DNA of 64,000 nucleotides from Betaproteobacteria bacterium. GTDB taxonomy: Bacteria > Pseudomonadota > Gammaproteobacteria > Burkholderiales > Usitatibacteraceae. Made by a program: the position numbers and the translations under genes. The stretch lies in contig JADKJR010000003.1 in NCBI GenBank assembly GCA_016720925.1, positions 62,001 through 126,000 on the forward strand, given 5' to 3'. This document shows, piece after piece, positions 51,155 to 60,502 of this stretch (positions are counted from its first letter, which is position 1; each line of letters opens with the position of its first letter). The notes beneath the pieces are model-generated. The model was not told the DNA's origin and ran no database searches. It saw nothing but the letters and a program-made list of their open reading frames with translations.

Positions 51155-52066
51155 TCACTTCTTCAACCGCGGATTCAGCACATCGCGCAATTGATCCGCC
51201 ACCAGATTGATCGACATGATCGTCACCAGCAAAGCAAGCCCCGGATAAAAACTGATCCAGTATTTCCCGCTCATCAAATACGAAAAACCATTGGAGATCA
51301 GCAAGCCCAGCGACGGCTCGGTGATCGGTAGCCCCAATCCGAGGAAAGAAAGCGTTGCCTCCAGCGAAATCGCATGCGCCACCTGCACGGTCGCGACCAC
51401 GATCAGCGGCGGCAGGCAATTGGGCAACAGATGGCGGAACAGGATTCGCGTCTTCGACAGCGACAGCACCTTCGCCGCTTCCACATATTCCTTCTGCATT
51501 TCCACCAGCGCCGATGCCCGCACCGTTCGCGCGTAGTACGCCCACTGCACGGTGATGAGCGCGATGATCACTTTGTCCACGCCCTGCCCGAAAACCGCGA
51601 GCAGGATCAGCGCCAGCAAGATCGCCGGGAACGAGAGCTGGATATCGACCACCCGCATGATCAGCGTATCCACCCACCCGCCGAAATAAGCCGCCATCAA
51701 TCCAAAGCTGAGACCGATACACACGGCGACAACGGTACTGGCCACACCGACGCCGAGCGAGATACGCACGCCGTAGAAAATGGCGGAAAGCATATCGCGG
51801 CCCTGATCGTCGGTACCGAGCACGTAGGTCTTGTCGGCCGTGGATTTTTCGCCCGGGGCGAGCTTGCTGTCCATCAGATCGATCTGCGCGAGATCGTACG
51901 GATTTTGCGGGGAAATGAACGGCGCGAAGAGCGCAATCGCAATCACCAGCAACAACATCGCGAGGCCAATCAACGCGAGCTTCGACTCCGCAAATTCGCC
52001 CCAGACGCGGCGCAGCGGCGTTTCTTCGGCTATCGGTGCGTCGACAGTCAGTGCGTGGGTTTGCAT
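51155..52066 (-). CDS. dipeptide-type ABC transporter permease, DppC-like
   Basis: A 303-residue inner-membrane permease with the N-terminal OppC-type region (FAESKLALIGLAMLLLVIAIALFAPFISP, then DQGRDMLSAIFYGVRISLGVG), six predicted membrane segments and the EAA-loop sequence EYVEAAKVLSLSKTRILFRHLLPN that contacts the ATPase subunits. It starts one base after the DppB-like stop, so the permeases are one unit. Confidence 0.96.
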   Translation of the reverse strand: MQTHALTVDAPIAEETPLRRVWGEFAESKLALIGLAMLLLVIAIALFAPFISPQNPYDLAQIDLMDSKLAPGEKSTADKTYVLGTDDQGRDMLSAIFYGVRISLGVGVASTVVAVCIGLSFGLMAAYFGGWVDTLIMRVVDIQLSFPAILLALILLAVFGQGVDKVIIALITVQWAYYARTVRASALVEMQKEYVEAAKVLSLSKTRILFRHLLPNCLPPLIVVATVQVAHAISLEATLSFLGLGLPITEPSLGLLISNGFSYLMSGKYWISFYPGLALLVTIMSINLVADQLRDVLNPRLKK

Positions 52067-52067
52067 C

Positions 52068-53054
52068 TCAGTGCCCCGCCCCCGACGACTGCCCCAGCCG
52101 CACCCGTGGATCGAGAAATGAATAGACGATATCGACCACGAAGTTGATCACGATGAACAGCATCACGATCACCATCAGGTACGCCACGATCACCGGGCGG
52201 TCGAGCTGGTTGATGGAATCGATCAGTAGTTTGCCGGTGCCCGGCCAGGCGAAGATCGATTCGGTGACGATGGCAAAGGCGATGACCGAGCCGAACTCGA
52301 GCCCGATCACGGTGACGATCGGAATCATGATGTTCTTCAGCACATGCACGCCGATCACGCGCGATTGAGAAAGTCCCTTGGCGCGGGCGAACTTCACATA
52401 ATCCTGCAGCAAGGCCTCGCGCGTCTGCGCGCGCGTCAGGCGAATCAGCAGTGAGAGCTTGAACAGCGCCAGGTTCAGCGCCGGCATGAATAGATGCGTG
52501 ATGCCATCCCAGGTGAGAAAGCTCACCTGCAGGCCCAGCACGCTCACCGTCTCGCCGCGCCCGTTGGACGGCAGCCAGCCCAGGTAAACGGAGAAAAACA
52601 TGATCAGCACCAGCCCCACCCAAAACGTCGGCAGCGAAAAACCGACGATGGAGCCGGCCATGATGCTGCGGCCGATAAACCCATCGGGTTTCAGTCCCGC
52701 GATCAGCCCCAGCGGAATGCCCAACGTGACCGCCATCAGCATCGCCACCAGCGCGAGCTCAATGGTCGCGGGCATTTTGGACAGAATCAGTTCCAGCGCC
52801 GGCACGCCAAACACGAACGACCGGCCGAGATCACCCGACAGCGCGCCCTTGAGGAACACGCCGAATTGCAGGTACAGCGGCTTGTCCAGCCCCAGCGCCA
52901 CGGTGGCGCGCAGCCGCTCCACCTCGTCGGCTTGCGGGTTGACGAGCAGCTCGATCGGGTTACCGATGGCGTACACGCCCAGAAACACGAGTATCGCCAT
53001 CACCAGCAGGACAAAGCCGGATTGGGTCAGACGGCGGAGGGTATAGGCAAACAT
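52068..53054 (-). CDS. dipeptide-type ABC transporter permease, DppB-like
   Basis: A 328-residue permease starting MFAYTLRRLTQSGFVLLVMAILVFLGVYAIGNP, the usual DppB N-terminus, with about six membrane spans and the EAA loop DYVKFARAKGLSQSRVIGVHVLKN. It heads the leftward importer cluster. No substrate-binding protein gene lies directly upstream; the two at 57-62 kb are candidates. The 212-base gap to its right shows no feature that I recognise. Confidence 0.96.
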   Translation of the reverse strand: MFAYTLRRLTQSGFVLLVMAILVFLGVYAIGNPIELLVNPQADEVERLRATVALGLDKPLYLQFGVFLKGALSGDLGRSFVFGVPALELILSKMPATIELALVAMLMAVTLGIPLGLIAGLKPDGFIGRSIMAGSIVGFSLPTFWVGLVLIMFFSVYLGWLPSNGRGETVSVLGLQVSFLTWDGITHLFMPALNLALFKLSLLIRLTRAQTREALLQDYVKFARAKGLSQSRVIGVHVLKNIMIPIVTVIGLEFGSVIAFAIVTESIFAWPGTGKLLIDSINQLDRPVIVAYLMVIVMLFIVINFVVDIVYSFLDPRVRLGQSSGAGH

Positions 53055-53266
53055 TGGGCAAACATCAGGCGAACATCGGTTGGGTTGAGGTCGGCGAAAG
53101 CGGGTGGCTTGCGCGAATTTCGTGGAGTGCTGACTTCTTGGAAAGGAGAGCGCGATTCAACTCTTATCTTAATCGTTTCGAAGCTGGCATACACACTGAG
53201 TCGAGAGAATACATGTTCACCGGCTACTCAGCATTAGGAGGCGGGCATGAAATGGAGGGTCACCAT

Positions 53267-54541
53267 TTACAGCCGGACCTCGGTTGCGCCCTTGTATTTT
53301 GGGTTGTCATAGAACAGCACGCGCTTGCCCTTATCCCACTGCATTGTCCCGTTCGTGAATGGTTCGCGCATGTCCGCAGTATTCGCCTTCAGGTAGGCTG
53401 CGATTTGCGAATCCGGCACTCTATCTTTGAAGATTCTGACTCGCATCGTCAACAGATTCATCAGCCGGTTCTTGGCATGCATGGATTTGATTAGCTCAAA
53501 TGACATGCTTGGTTGAATATACTCGGCGCTTGCCGAGAAACGTGGATCAGTTTCGTTTTTCTCCATTTCTTTGAAACATTTGTATGTGTTCACGGCGCCG
53601 TCGTCCAGCAAGCTCGCAGGTCCGCTAGCGATTTCTATCACCCGCTTCGCATGTCGGTAATGTCGATTGGTTATGTAGTTTGGGAATATCGCTTTTCTAC
53701 CCTCTTTGAATTCATAGGACTGCATAAAAAGGGCATGCTCGGAGCGCATGATTCCAGGAATATTAAAGCGCGCAATGTTTCCTGCCGCGAGTAGCGTGAT
53801 GAGTTCATCGTAGTGGTTGTCAATCAGATGGGGCGCACGAAATAGCAGCGACTCAATGACAGAAAGGCTGATGCCTTCGTTTACCAAGTTAACTGCTACC
53901 TCCAACCAAATGCCGCCCGTAGAGTTCATGTTTCGCAAAAATACGTGTTGATCTGCCCATTTGCGATAGGCTTGGGTTGCGCGTCCCTCGGTACGATCTA
54001 CCTTGATCTCTACTGCCGCTAATTTGGCTGCGACCATGAACGGGGTAGCCCGACCCAGAGAATATCCCGGCGCAGTCGCCATTTTCTGTATTTGTCGATA
54101 GCGGGACAGTAATTCGGCGTTATCGCGAAGAGTTTGCGTTGCCTCCTCGATAGGCGCGCATTTTGGATCTTGATCGAATGGCTCGTAGTCATCCGTCCAA
54201 CAATCCATGCGCATTTGATCCCACTTGATTTTCAGCGAATTCGATTCTTCCGTTCGCTTTTCAGGGCTGGCGTCGCTATTCATTCCCCACATCGCTGCAA
54301 AAGTGCGCCCATAGGCCATGAAGTCCTGTCCCGCTGGCGCACTCAACCCCAGCAGCCCAATCGAGGCATTATTTTGATCATTTGGTTTTTGAGCAGTTGC
54401 AAAAAAAGTAGCGGCCTCTTCATCGAGAGGCTCATCGCGCGCAATTGCGGCACAGCCAACCTCACCCAAGGAAAGCGTACAAATGATGAAGCAGCTGCAA
54501 ATACGAAACATTGTGATTATTCGACCTATCTCTCTCATCAA
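53267..54541 (-). CDS. exported protein of unknown function
   Basis: A 424-residue protein with no family that I recognise. The N-terminus (MFRICSCFIICTLSLGEVGCAAIARDEP from the second ATG at 54511) is hydrophobic and looks like a signal sequence; a Cys follows GEVG but the residue at -3 is Glu, so lipidation is doubtful. The body is soluble and mostly alpha-helical by composition, with clusters such as YRQIQKMATAPGYSLGRATPF and SLSVIESLLFRAPHLIDNHYDEL. Base composition is clearly more AT-rich than in neighbouring genes, which suggests acquisition from elsewhere. The start overlaps the upstream lipoprotein gene by four bases, so they probably act together. Confidence 0.8.
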   Translation of the reverse strand: MMREIGRIITMFRICSCFIICTLSLGEVGCAAIARDEPLDEEAATFFATAQKPNDQNNASIGLLGLSAPAGQDFMAYGRTFAAMWGMNSDASPEKRTEESNSLKIKWDQMRMDCWTDDYEPFDQDPKCAPIEEATQTLRDNAELLSRYRQIQKMATAPGYSLGRATPFMVAAKLAAVEIKVDRTEGRATQAYRKWADQHVFLRNMNSTGGIWLEVAVNLVNEGISLSVIESLLFRAPHLIDNHYDELITLLAAGNIARFNIPGIMRSEHALFMQSYEFKEGRKAIFPNYITNRHYRHAKRVIEIASGPASLLDDGAVNTYKCFKEMEKNETDPRFSASAEYIQPSMSFELIKSMHAKNRLMNLLTMRVRIFKDRVPDSQIAAYLKANTADMREPFTNGTMQWDKGKRVLFYDNPKYKGATEVRL

Positions 54542-55020
54542 TTCTTCTTCACAAACCGAACCTCATCGCCAAACAATGCAGGATTGCGCAAATTGTCCTT
54601 CAGTAATTTCTGCATCACGGCGGAGTCATTCGTCTCCTTCGGAATGGCCTCGGGATTGACGGCGCGCATGACGAGGCTCCTGGCATCCGCGGAGAGCGTG
54701 TAAATCAGGTAGGCATACTTGCGCTCGGAAGAGTCGATGTCCTGAACACTGATGAACGCGGTGTTGCCGACGTCGGAATGGAATGCCTGAAACAGATCGC
54801 CGTTGTAGGAACAGATGTAGATCGAGTCATTCAGCTTTCGCACCTTCATCTTTTCCTGCCCGTCGTTCGTGACCCAGTTACCCAATAGGCGGTCGTCGAC
54901 TTTACGCGTTGCGCTGGGTGTAATCGGCACCTTGAAGTTGCAGCCGCTGAAGGCCAGCACGCAGAACGCAACCATGATGCAGCCCGCGAGTCTTCGGACA
55001 AACGCACGATCGATCTTCAT
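54538..55020 (-). CDS. predicted lipoprotein of unknown function
   Basis: A 160-residue protein with a good lipoprotein signal: basic MKIDRAFVRR, hydrophobic LAGCIMVAFCVLAFSGC, with lipobox FSGC. The mature domain (LLGNWVTNDGQEKMKVRKLNDSIYICSYNGDLFQAF) looks like a small beta-barrel or beta-sandwich. I do not recognise the family. It is the first gene of a two-gene unit with the larger exported protein. Confidence 0.82.
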   Translation of the reverse strand: MKIDRAFVRRLAGCIMVAFCVLAFSGCNFKVPITPSATRKVDDRLLGNWVTNDGQEKMKVRKLNDSIYICSYNGDLFQAFHSDVGNTAFISVQDIDSSERKYAYLIYTLSADARSLVMRAVNPEAIPKETNDSAVMQKLLKDNLRNPALFGDEVRFVKKN

Positions 55021-55060
55021 GTTTCACCCCTCATCATTTTGACTATGAGCCGGTCCCAGT

Positions 55061-55277
55061 GGGAACTTCTATTAATCCTGTCATCCCGGCGCACAATCAC
55101 AAGGGTTGCGCCGGGCAAGGATCCAAGTTTTTGTAAGCATATGATGCATTAGCGAAAATTGGGCCAAGCCATTGCATTGGCTTGGCGTTCAGCGGGCGCA
55201 GAGCCCGCTCTGCGAATTCCCCGCTTCACCCCCGGACAAAATCCGGGGCGACAGAAATTGGGTTTTGAGAAGTTCCC
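55061..55277. mobile_element. family-2 MITE-like element, copy 2, with different internal sequence
   Basis: 217 bp from GGGAACTTCTATTAAT to GAGAAGTTCCC. CAGT precedes it (55057-55060) and CAGT appears at 55277-55280 if one terminal C is lost, consistent with a 4-bp duplication. Its interior differs from copies 1 and 3 and contains other hairpins (GTCATCCCGGCGCA with TGCGCCGGG; CCCCGGA with TCCGGGG). It occupies most of the 353-base gap 55021-55373. Confidence 0.75.
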
Positions 55278-55283
55278 AGTATA

Positions 55284-55350
55284 CAAACTCCAGCACTGGC
55301 GCGCTTCACCAGCCATTTTCGGCCTGTGAGCCGCACCAGTGCTTGAGTTT
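55284..55350. repeat. family-1 palindromic repeat, complete copy
   Basis: Left arm CAAACTCCAGCACTGGCGCG and right arm CGCACCAGTGCTTGAGTTT around AGCCATTTTCGGCCTG. It lies six bases from family-2 copy 2 and 24 bases downstream of the SulP gene stop, where the hairpin may end or protect that transcript. Confidence 0.88.
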
Positions 55351-55373
55351 AATATGTAGCTTCACAAGTACGC

Positions 55374-57134
55374 CTACTCTTCATCCCAGTCTTTCCAATC
55401 CACCTTGTGCGCCTCGCGATAGAGGTTAACGGCCCGACCGACCGTGGGGCAAAAAATATTGTGGCCGATGATGTCGAGGGTGCCGTAGTGGTTCAAGCGG
55501 TCCTTGACCGGCCCCTTCATGCCGGCAAACCACAGCTCGATCCCCTGCTGCGTCAACTCGCCATGCAACGTGGTCAGGACTTCGGCGGCGGTTAAGTCCA
55601 CATCGGAAATAGCGTCGGCCGCGACCACGACCCGTTGCGTGGGTGTGGGTGCGACCGCGACCGCGCGATGCACCTGCTCGCGAAAAATTTCCGCGTTGGC
55701 GAAGAAGAGTTGCGCGTCCCAGCGAAATAGCACTAGGCCCGGCACCACGCGGCCTTCCGGATGACGGGTGACATCGTGGTAGCCCTTGGCGCCATCGACA
55801 CGCGCGAGCACCGCGAAGTGCGGGTGCCATGCGTTCCACACCAGCACCAGCATGGCGAGCGCGATGGTGATGAAGATGCCCTCGATCACACCCACAAAGG
55901 CGACGCCCAGAAAGCTGATGACCGACAGCGCAAATTCGATGCGGCGCAAGCGCGCCAGCTCCCACATGCCGGGAATGTCCGCGAACGACACGCACGCGGC
56001 AATCACCACCGCGCCCAGCGCGGCGCTCGGCAAGCTTTGCAAAAGCGTCGGTGCGAACAGCAGCAATATTGCGATCGCCAATGCCCCCACCAGTCCCGTC
56101 ACCTGCGTCCTGGCGCCGGCCGATTCCGCCACCGGCGTGCGCGACGCGCTGCTGCTGATGGAAAAACCCTGGAACACACCGGTGGCAATATTGGCGGCGC
56201 CGATCGCGATCATTTCCTGATTCTGGCTGACCTGATAGCCGCCGCGTTGCGCAAGCGCGCGCGACAGCAAGCTGGTATCGGCGAACGACAGTAAAGAAAT
56301 GATGAGCGCGCCCGGCAGCAACTGCATGACTTCGTCCAACGTCACGTCGGGAAAGCGAAAATTCGGCAGCCCATGCGGCAGTCCACCGACCACGGAGAGT
56401 TGTGTCGTCTGCGAGAGATCGAACCACGCTGATACCAGGGTAGCCAGAACCACCGCAATCAGGATGCCGGGCCATTGCGGGCGAAAGCGTCGGACCAGCA
56501 AGATCACCGCAAGGCAGGTAGTGCCGATCATGAGCGCGACGGAATTTGTCCGGCCACCCGCGATGCCTTCAATCAACAGCATGGCTTTCTCCGGCAAGGT
56601 CTCGGCCTTGATCGCGAAGCCGAACACTTTCGGCAACTGTCCGATGATGACCGTGAGCGCAATGGCGTTCAGGAAACCGAGGCGTATCGGTTTCGACAGC
56701 AAGTCGGCGATCATTCCCAGGCGCGCGAAGCCGATCAGCAATGAGCAAGCGCCGGACAGAATCGCCAGCATACCCGCGAGTGCAATGGCATGCTCAACGC
56801 CGCCGCCCGCAAGCGGCAGGATCAGCGCGGCAATCACCGCGGCCAGGGTGGAATCGGGCCCCAGCACCATGATGCGGCTCGGGCCAAAGATCGCGTAGGC
56901 GATCAGGGGAATGATGGTTGCGTAAAGGCCGTGAATCGCCGGCACGCCGGATGCCTCCGCATAACCCATTCCCACCGGCACCAGAATGGCGGTGAGTACC
57001 AGCCCGGCAACCACGTCATGCATGAGCCAGGCGCGCCGGTATTCGAGCAGCGTGGCAAGTCCCGGTGCCCAGCGCCGCAAGAAGCGCGGCGCCACTGTGG
57101 GAGGAGTGACTGAAGGCGCGGGCACGTTACTCAA
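55374..57134 (-). CDS. SulP-family anion transporter with STAS domain
   Basis: A 586-residue member of the SulP/SLC26 family. About 12-14 membrane segments run from residue 25 to 430; signature sequences include AILVPVGMGYAEASGVPAIHGLYATIIPLIAYAIFG and SLLSFADTSLLSRALAQRGGYQVSQNQEMIAIGAANI. The C-terminal STAS domain spans about residues 450-560 (GLVLFRWDAQLFFANAEIFREQV, DAISDVDLTAAEVLTTLHGEL). Substrates of the family include sulfate, bicarbonate and dicarboxylates; the sequence does not decide between them. It is separated from the peptide-uptake genes by about 120 bases and a change of theme, so operon membership is unclear. Confidence 0.94.
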   Translation of the reverse strand: MSNVPAPSVTPPTVAPRFLRRWAPGLATLLEYRRAWLMHDVVAGLVLTAILVPVGMGYAEASGVPAIHGLYATIIPLIAYAIFGPSRIMVLGPDSTLAAVIAALILPLAGGGVEHAIALAGMLAILSGACSLLIGFARLGMIADLLSKPIRLGFLNAIALTVIIGQLPKVFGFAIKAETLPEKAMLLIEGIAGGRTNSVALMIGTTCLAVILLVRRFRPQWPGILIAVVLATLVSAWFDLSQTTQLSVVGGLPHGLPNFRFPDVTLDEVMQLLPGALIISLLSFADTSLLSRALAQRGGYQVSQNQEMIAIGAANIATGVFQGFSISSSASRTPVAESAGARTQVTGLVGALAIAILLLFAPTLLQSLPSAALGAVVIAACVSFADIPGMWELARLRRIEFALSVISFLGVAFVGVIEGIFITIALAMLVLVWNAWHPHFAVLARVDGAKGYHDVTRHPEGRVVPGLVLFRWDAQLFFANAEIFREQVHRAVAVAPTPTQRVVVAADAISDVDLTAAEVLTTLHGELTQQGIELWFAGMKGPVKDRLNHYGTLDIIGHNIFCPTVGRAVNLYREAHKVDWKDWDEE

Positions 57135-57255
57135 GCGAAAGGCGGGCGTATTTGAAAAATGTTGTCAGCGACCCAACGAAAACGGCATGCGGAAAACTGG
57201 CCGGCGCCGATCTCACCGCGCCGCCGGAAATCCACACAAGATTGCAATAATTCAC

Positions 57256-58815
57256 TTACTTTCCCAAAGGCTTGATCATCAGCGCGTTGAAGCGGCGCTG
57301 CGCACGAGGCGTCACCGTCAGGCCTTTTTTTGTCGCAAAATCAAAGATCGGATAGAACACCGGAATCAGCGGCTGGTCCGCCATCGCGAAACGGATGGCG
57401 CGACCCAGCAATTCGTTGCGAAGTTCGTTATCCATGGTCTGCAGCGCATCGGTGAGCAACTGATCGACAACGGGATTGGTGTAGCGCGTGCGATTGGCGG
57501 TGCCGAAACCCTTGGCGGGGATGGAAGTGGCGACCAGCGCGCGCAGGCTGTTGGCGGCTTCTTCCGCACCGTACTGTGCTGTGAAGGCGCTGAAATCCTG
57601 TTTGGACGCGCGCGAGAAGAACAGGCTCCCCGGGAGGGTTTCAACTTCCGCTTTCAGGCCCAGGCGCGTCCACATCTGCGCGACAGCTTGCGCGACCGAG
57701 GCGTCATTGGGATAGCGGTCATTGGTGGCGTGCAGGACGATGCGAAAACCGTCCGCCCAGCCGGCTTCCTTGAGCAGCGCCTGCGCCTTGACGAGATCGA
57801 AGGGATCCGGTTTCAAGCCTTTCAGTGAGCCGGGAAACCGCTCATCGAGTAATTGCGACGCGGGAATGCCGCTGCCATCCATCATGCGTGTCACGATCAG
57901 GGCGCGGTTGATGGCCAGTGAGAGCGCTTTTCGCACGCGCGGATCCTGTAACGGATTCTTGTCCAATGCTTTGCCATCCTTGGCGGTAACGAAAGGCGAA
58001 ACCGCGCGTGCGGAATCGAGTCCGATGTAGTGCACCAGTGCGGCCGGGCCATGGAATAACGAAAATTTGCCGTCGCCCTTGATTCGCGCCAGATCGGCAC
58101 TGGGCACCGCGTCGATGGCATCAACCTGCCCGGACAGCAGGGCCGCAAGGCGCGTCGGGTCTTTGGCGATGACGCGTTCGGTGACCTTCGCCCATGTCGG
58201 CTTCGGCCCCCAGTATTTGTCGAATCGCTCGACCACGAGTTGCTCGCCATTTTTCCACTCAACCAGTTTGTATTGACCGGTGCCGATGGCGGCTTTCCCG
58301 GAATTGAAGTCCTGCGTGGTCATGCCCTTGGCGGCAGTGGCGGAGACGATGAGCACGTTGGCGAGATCGTTCGGCAGCATCGGTGATGGCGCCACGGTCT
58401 TCATCTGGATCGTATGGTCGTCGAGCTTGACGATCTTCTCGACGCTGCGGGTGAACTGGGAAAAGGAGTTGGGCGAGTTCGGCACATTGGGCACGCGCTC
58501 CCAGGTGAAGATCACGTCGTCGGCAGTAAAAGGCGCGCCGTTATGAAATACCACACCCTTGCGCAGCTTGATTTCCCAGGTGAGATTGTCAAGGTTCTTC
58601 CATGACTCAGCGAGCTGCGGGCGCGGTACCAGCTTTTCGTCAAGCACCGCGAGTTTTTCGTAAATCATCTCGTGCGATGAACCGGTAGGAAAGGCGGAGA
58701 AGAAATGCGGGTCCAGCGTATTCAGTTCGAGCTTGGTGCCGAGCGTCAGCGTCTGCGCGGAAAGCGGCGTGGAACAGATCAGCATTGCCGCGATGAGGAT
58801 TCGTCGTATCGTCAT
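57256..58815 (-). CDS. extracellular solute-binding protein family 5 (peptide/amide type), paralogue 1
   Basis: A 519-residue periplasmic binding protein with a signal peptide (MTIRRILIAAMLICSTPLSAQ). The family-5 SBP blocks are clear: LAVLDEKLVPRPQLAESWKNLDNLTWEIKLRKGVVFHNGAPFTADDVIFTWERV in sections and FNSGKAAIGTGQYKLVEW. It is a paralogue of the protein at 60.5-62.1 kb. It lies divergent from the M81 metallopeptidase gene, and the closest permease/ATPase set is the Dpp-like cluster at 49-53 kb, so it may feed that importer. Confidence 0.95.
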   Translation of the reverse strand: MTIRRILIAAMLICSTPLSAQTLTLGTKLELNTLDPHFFSAFPTGSSHEMIYEKLAVLDEKLVPRPQLAESWKNLDNLTWEIKLRKGVVFHNGAPFTADDVIFTWERVPNVPNSPNSFSQFTRSVEKIVKLDDHTIQMKTVAPSPMLPNDLANVLIVSATAAKGMTTQDFNSGKAAIGTGQYKLVEWKNGEQLVVERFDKYWGPKPTWAKVTERVIAKDPTRLAALLSGQVDAIDAVPSADLARIKGDGKFSLFHGPAALVHYIGLDSARAVSPFVTAKDGKALDKNPLQDPRVRKALSLAINRALIVTRMMDGSGIPASQLLDERFPGSLKGLKPDPFDLVKAQALLKEAGWADGFRIVLHATNDRYPNDASVAQAVAQMWTRLGLKAEVETLPGSLFFSRASKQDFSAFTAQYGAEEAANSLRALVATSIPAKGFGTANRTRYTNPVVDQLLTDALQTMDNELRNELLGRAIRFAMADQPLIPVFYPIFDFATKKGLTVTPRAQRRFNALMIKPLGK

Positions 58816-58896
58816 GATCTGCCCCTTTGTGAGTAGTGCGATGATTATCGCGGTTGGGTGGTGGCGGGGTCAATGCGCGGCGGTTATCATGGCGCA

Positions 58897-60438
58897 ATGA
58901 ATACTTCACGAAATTCCCAAAAGCCCCGCATTGCCGTGGGCACCTTCATGCTCGAATCCAACGCGCACTCGCCCGTGGCGACACGCGAAGAGTTCGCGCA
59001 AAATTATTTGATGTTCGGTGACGAGATGGCTGATGACTGGCAGGCCGAACACCCGCGCGGCGCCACATGCATGTCCGGCTTCGTCGACGGCATGAACGCA
59101 AGCGGTGAATGGGCGCCGCTGCCCTTAATCGGCACCATGGTCGGCGCCAGCGGGCCGATCGACCAGACATTCTTCGATGAAGTCGTGCGCGAAATGACCG
59201 CGCGCCTGAAAGCGGTGATGCCGGTGGACGGCGTGTTCCTGTCGCTGCATGGCGCCGCCATTGGCACGGTGGAGGTTGACCCGGATGGTGTGCTGCTGGA
59301 AGCAATCAGAAAGATCGTCGGCCCGGATATTCCGATAATCGCCACGCTCGACCTGCATGCCAACGTGTCGGCCAAAATGGTGGCGAATGCCGATGTGCTG
59401 GTGGTGTACCGGACCAATCCGCACATCGACATGTTTGAGCGTGGCCAGGAATCCGCGGCGCTGATGCGCGAAATATTCGCGGGTGAAAAGGCGACGGCGG
59501 CATTCGTGAAACTGCCGTTCATTCCGCCCTCGGTCACGCAAAACACCAAGTCCGGGCCGTATGCCGACATCATCGCCTACGGGCAATCGAAGGTTGATTC
59601 ACGAGTGATGAACGTCTCGGTGGTGAGTGGTTTTTCGTTGGGCGATACGGTCAAGAACGGTATGTCGGTGATTGTTACTACCCGCAATGATGCGGCACTG
59701 GCGAAATCGCTCGCGACGAATATCGCGCAACGCACTTGGGACGAACGCCATCGCTACATCCCGAAACTCACCACCATTGACGAAGCAACGCGCATGGCGC
59801 TTACGTGCGGCCGCGAATCATCGCGCCCCGCATTGCTGTTTGCCGACGTCGCGGACAATCCCGGTGGCGGCGGACGAGGTAATACGGTGTGGATTCTGAA
59901 GGCGTTTCATGAGGCAGGCGTGGAGGGTGCGTTATTAGGTGTGTTCTTCGATCCGGAACTCGCAAAGGAAGCGCACGATCTAGGCAAGGGCGCAACATTC
60001 CACGCGCAATTCAACCGCAACGAAACTCATCTGCTGTCCGGCAAATTTGCCGCCGACGTGGTGGTTGAAGCATTGCACGACGGCAACATTGTTGGCCGGC
60101 GCGGCATCTCCGCTGGGCACCAGATCATTCTCGGGCCGATGGCGTTGCTGAAAGTTGGCGGCATTCGTGTCGTTGTCATCAGCGTGCGCCAGCAATGCAA
60201 GGACACGGCGATGTTCGAAGTCTTTGGCATCGACATCGCGAAAGCAAGAGCGGTGATTGTCAAATCGCGCGGCCATTTTCGCGCGGCGTTCGATTTACTG
60301 TTTCCCGACGAACGCATCATCGAAGTCGATGTGCCCGGCCTCACCACACCGATCTTGTCGCGCGTACCTTACAAGAATGTGCCGCGGCCGATATTTCCGC
60401 TCGACGCGGATACCGAGTGGGTGGCTTCCGCCGGATGA
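58897..60438 (+). CDS. M81-family metallopeptidase, MlrC-like
   Basis: A 513-residue protein of the MlrC family (microcystin LR-degradation protein C). The N-terminal domain has RIAVGTFMLESNAHSPV, VFLSLHGAAIG, IIATLDLHANVS and VVYRTNPHIDMFERG, whose His and Asp residues are candidate zinc ligands; the second domain has LLFADVADNPGGGGRGNTVW and VIVKSRGHFRAAF. MlrC itself cleaves linear microcystin breakdown peptides; most homologues lie beside peptide importers and act on unknown peptides or amides. I use ATG 58897 (MNTSRNSQKPRIAV); the open frame begins at 58858. It is flanked by two binding-protein genes that it does not share a strand with. Confidence 0.92.
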   Translation: MNTSRNSQKPRIAVGTFMLESNAHSPVATREEFAQNYLMFGDEMADDWQAEHPRGATCMSGFVDGMNASGEWAPLPLIGTMVGASGPIDQTFFDEVVREMTARLKAVMPVDGVFLSLHGAAIGTVEVDPDGVLLEAIRKIVGPDIPIIATLDLHANVSAKMVANADVLVVYRTNPHIDMFERGQESAALMREIFAGEKATAAFVKLPFIPPSVTQNTKSGPYADIIAYGQSKVDSRVMNVSVVSGFSLGDTVKNGMSVIVTTRNDAALAKSLATNIAQRTWDERHRYIPKLTTIDEATRMALTCGRESSRPALLFADVADNPGGGGRGNTVWILKAFHEAGVEGALLGVFFDPELAKEAHDLGKGATFHAQFNRNETHLLSGKFAADVVVEALHDGNIVGRRGISAGHQIILGPMALLKVGGIRVVVISVRQQCKDTAMFEVFGIDIAKARAVIVKSRGHFRAAFDLLFPDERIIEVDVPGLTTPILSRVPYKNVPRPIFPLDADTEWVASAG

Positions 60439-60444
60439 AAAAAG

Positions 60445-60472
60445 AAAAAGGCGCAACCAAGTGCGCCTTTTT
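60445..60472. terminator. bidirectional terminator between the M81 and binding-protein genes
   Basis: Perfect 11-bp stem AAAAAGGCGCA / TGCGCCTTTTT with a six-base loop. A-rich on one side and T-rich on the other, it can serve both convergent genes. Confidence 0.9.
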
Positions 60473-60502
60473 CCTGGTGTTACCAGAAGAAATTCCTGCT
60501 TG

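Noticed and set aside
55426..56475. Long minus-strand frame of 349 codons inside the SulP gene
   Set aside because: It is an out-of-frame shadow within the transporter, rich in Arg and Gly as expected from GC-rich DNA, and lacks protein features.
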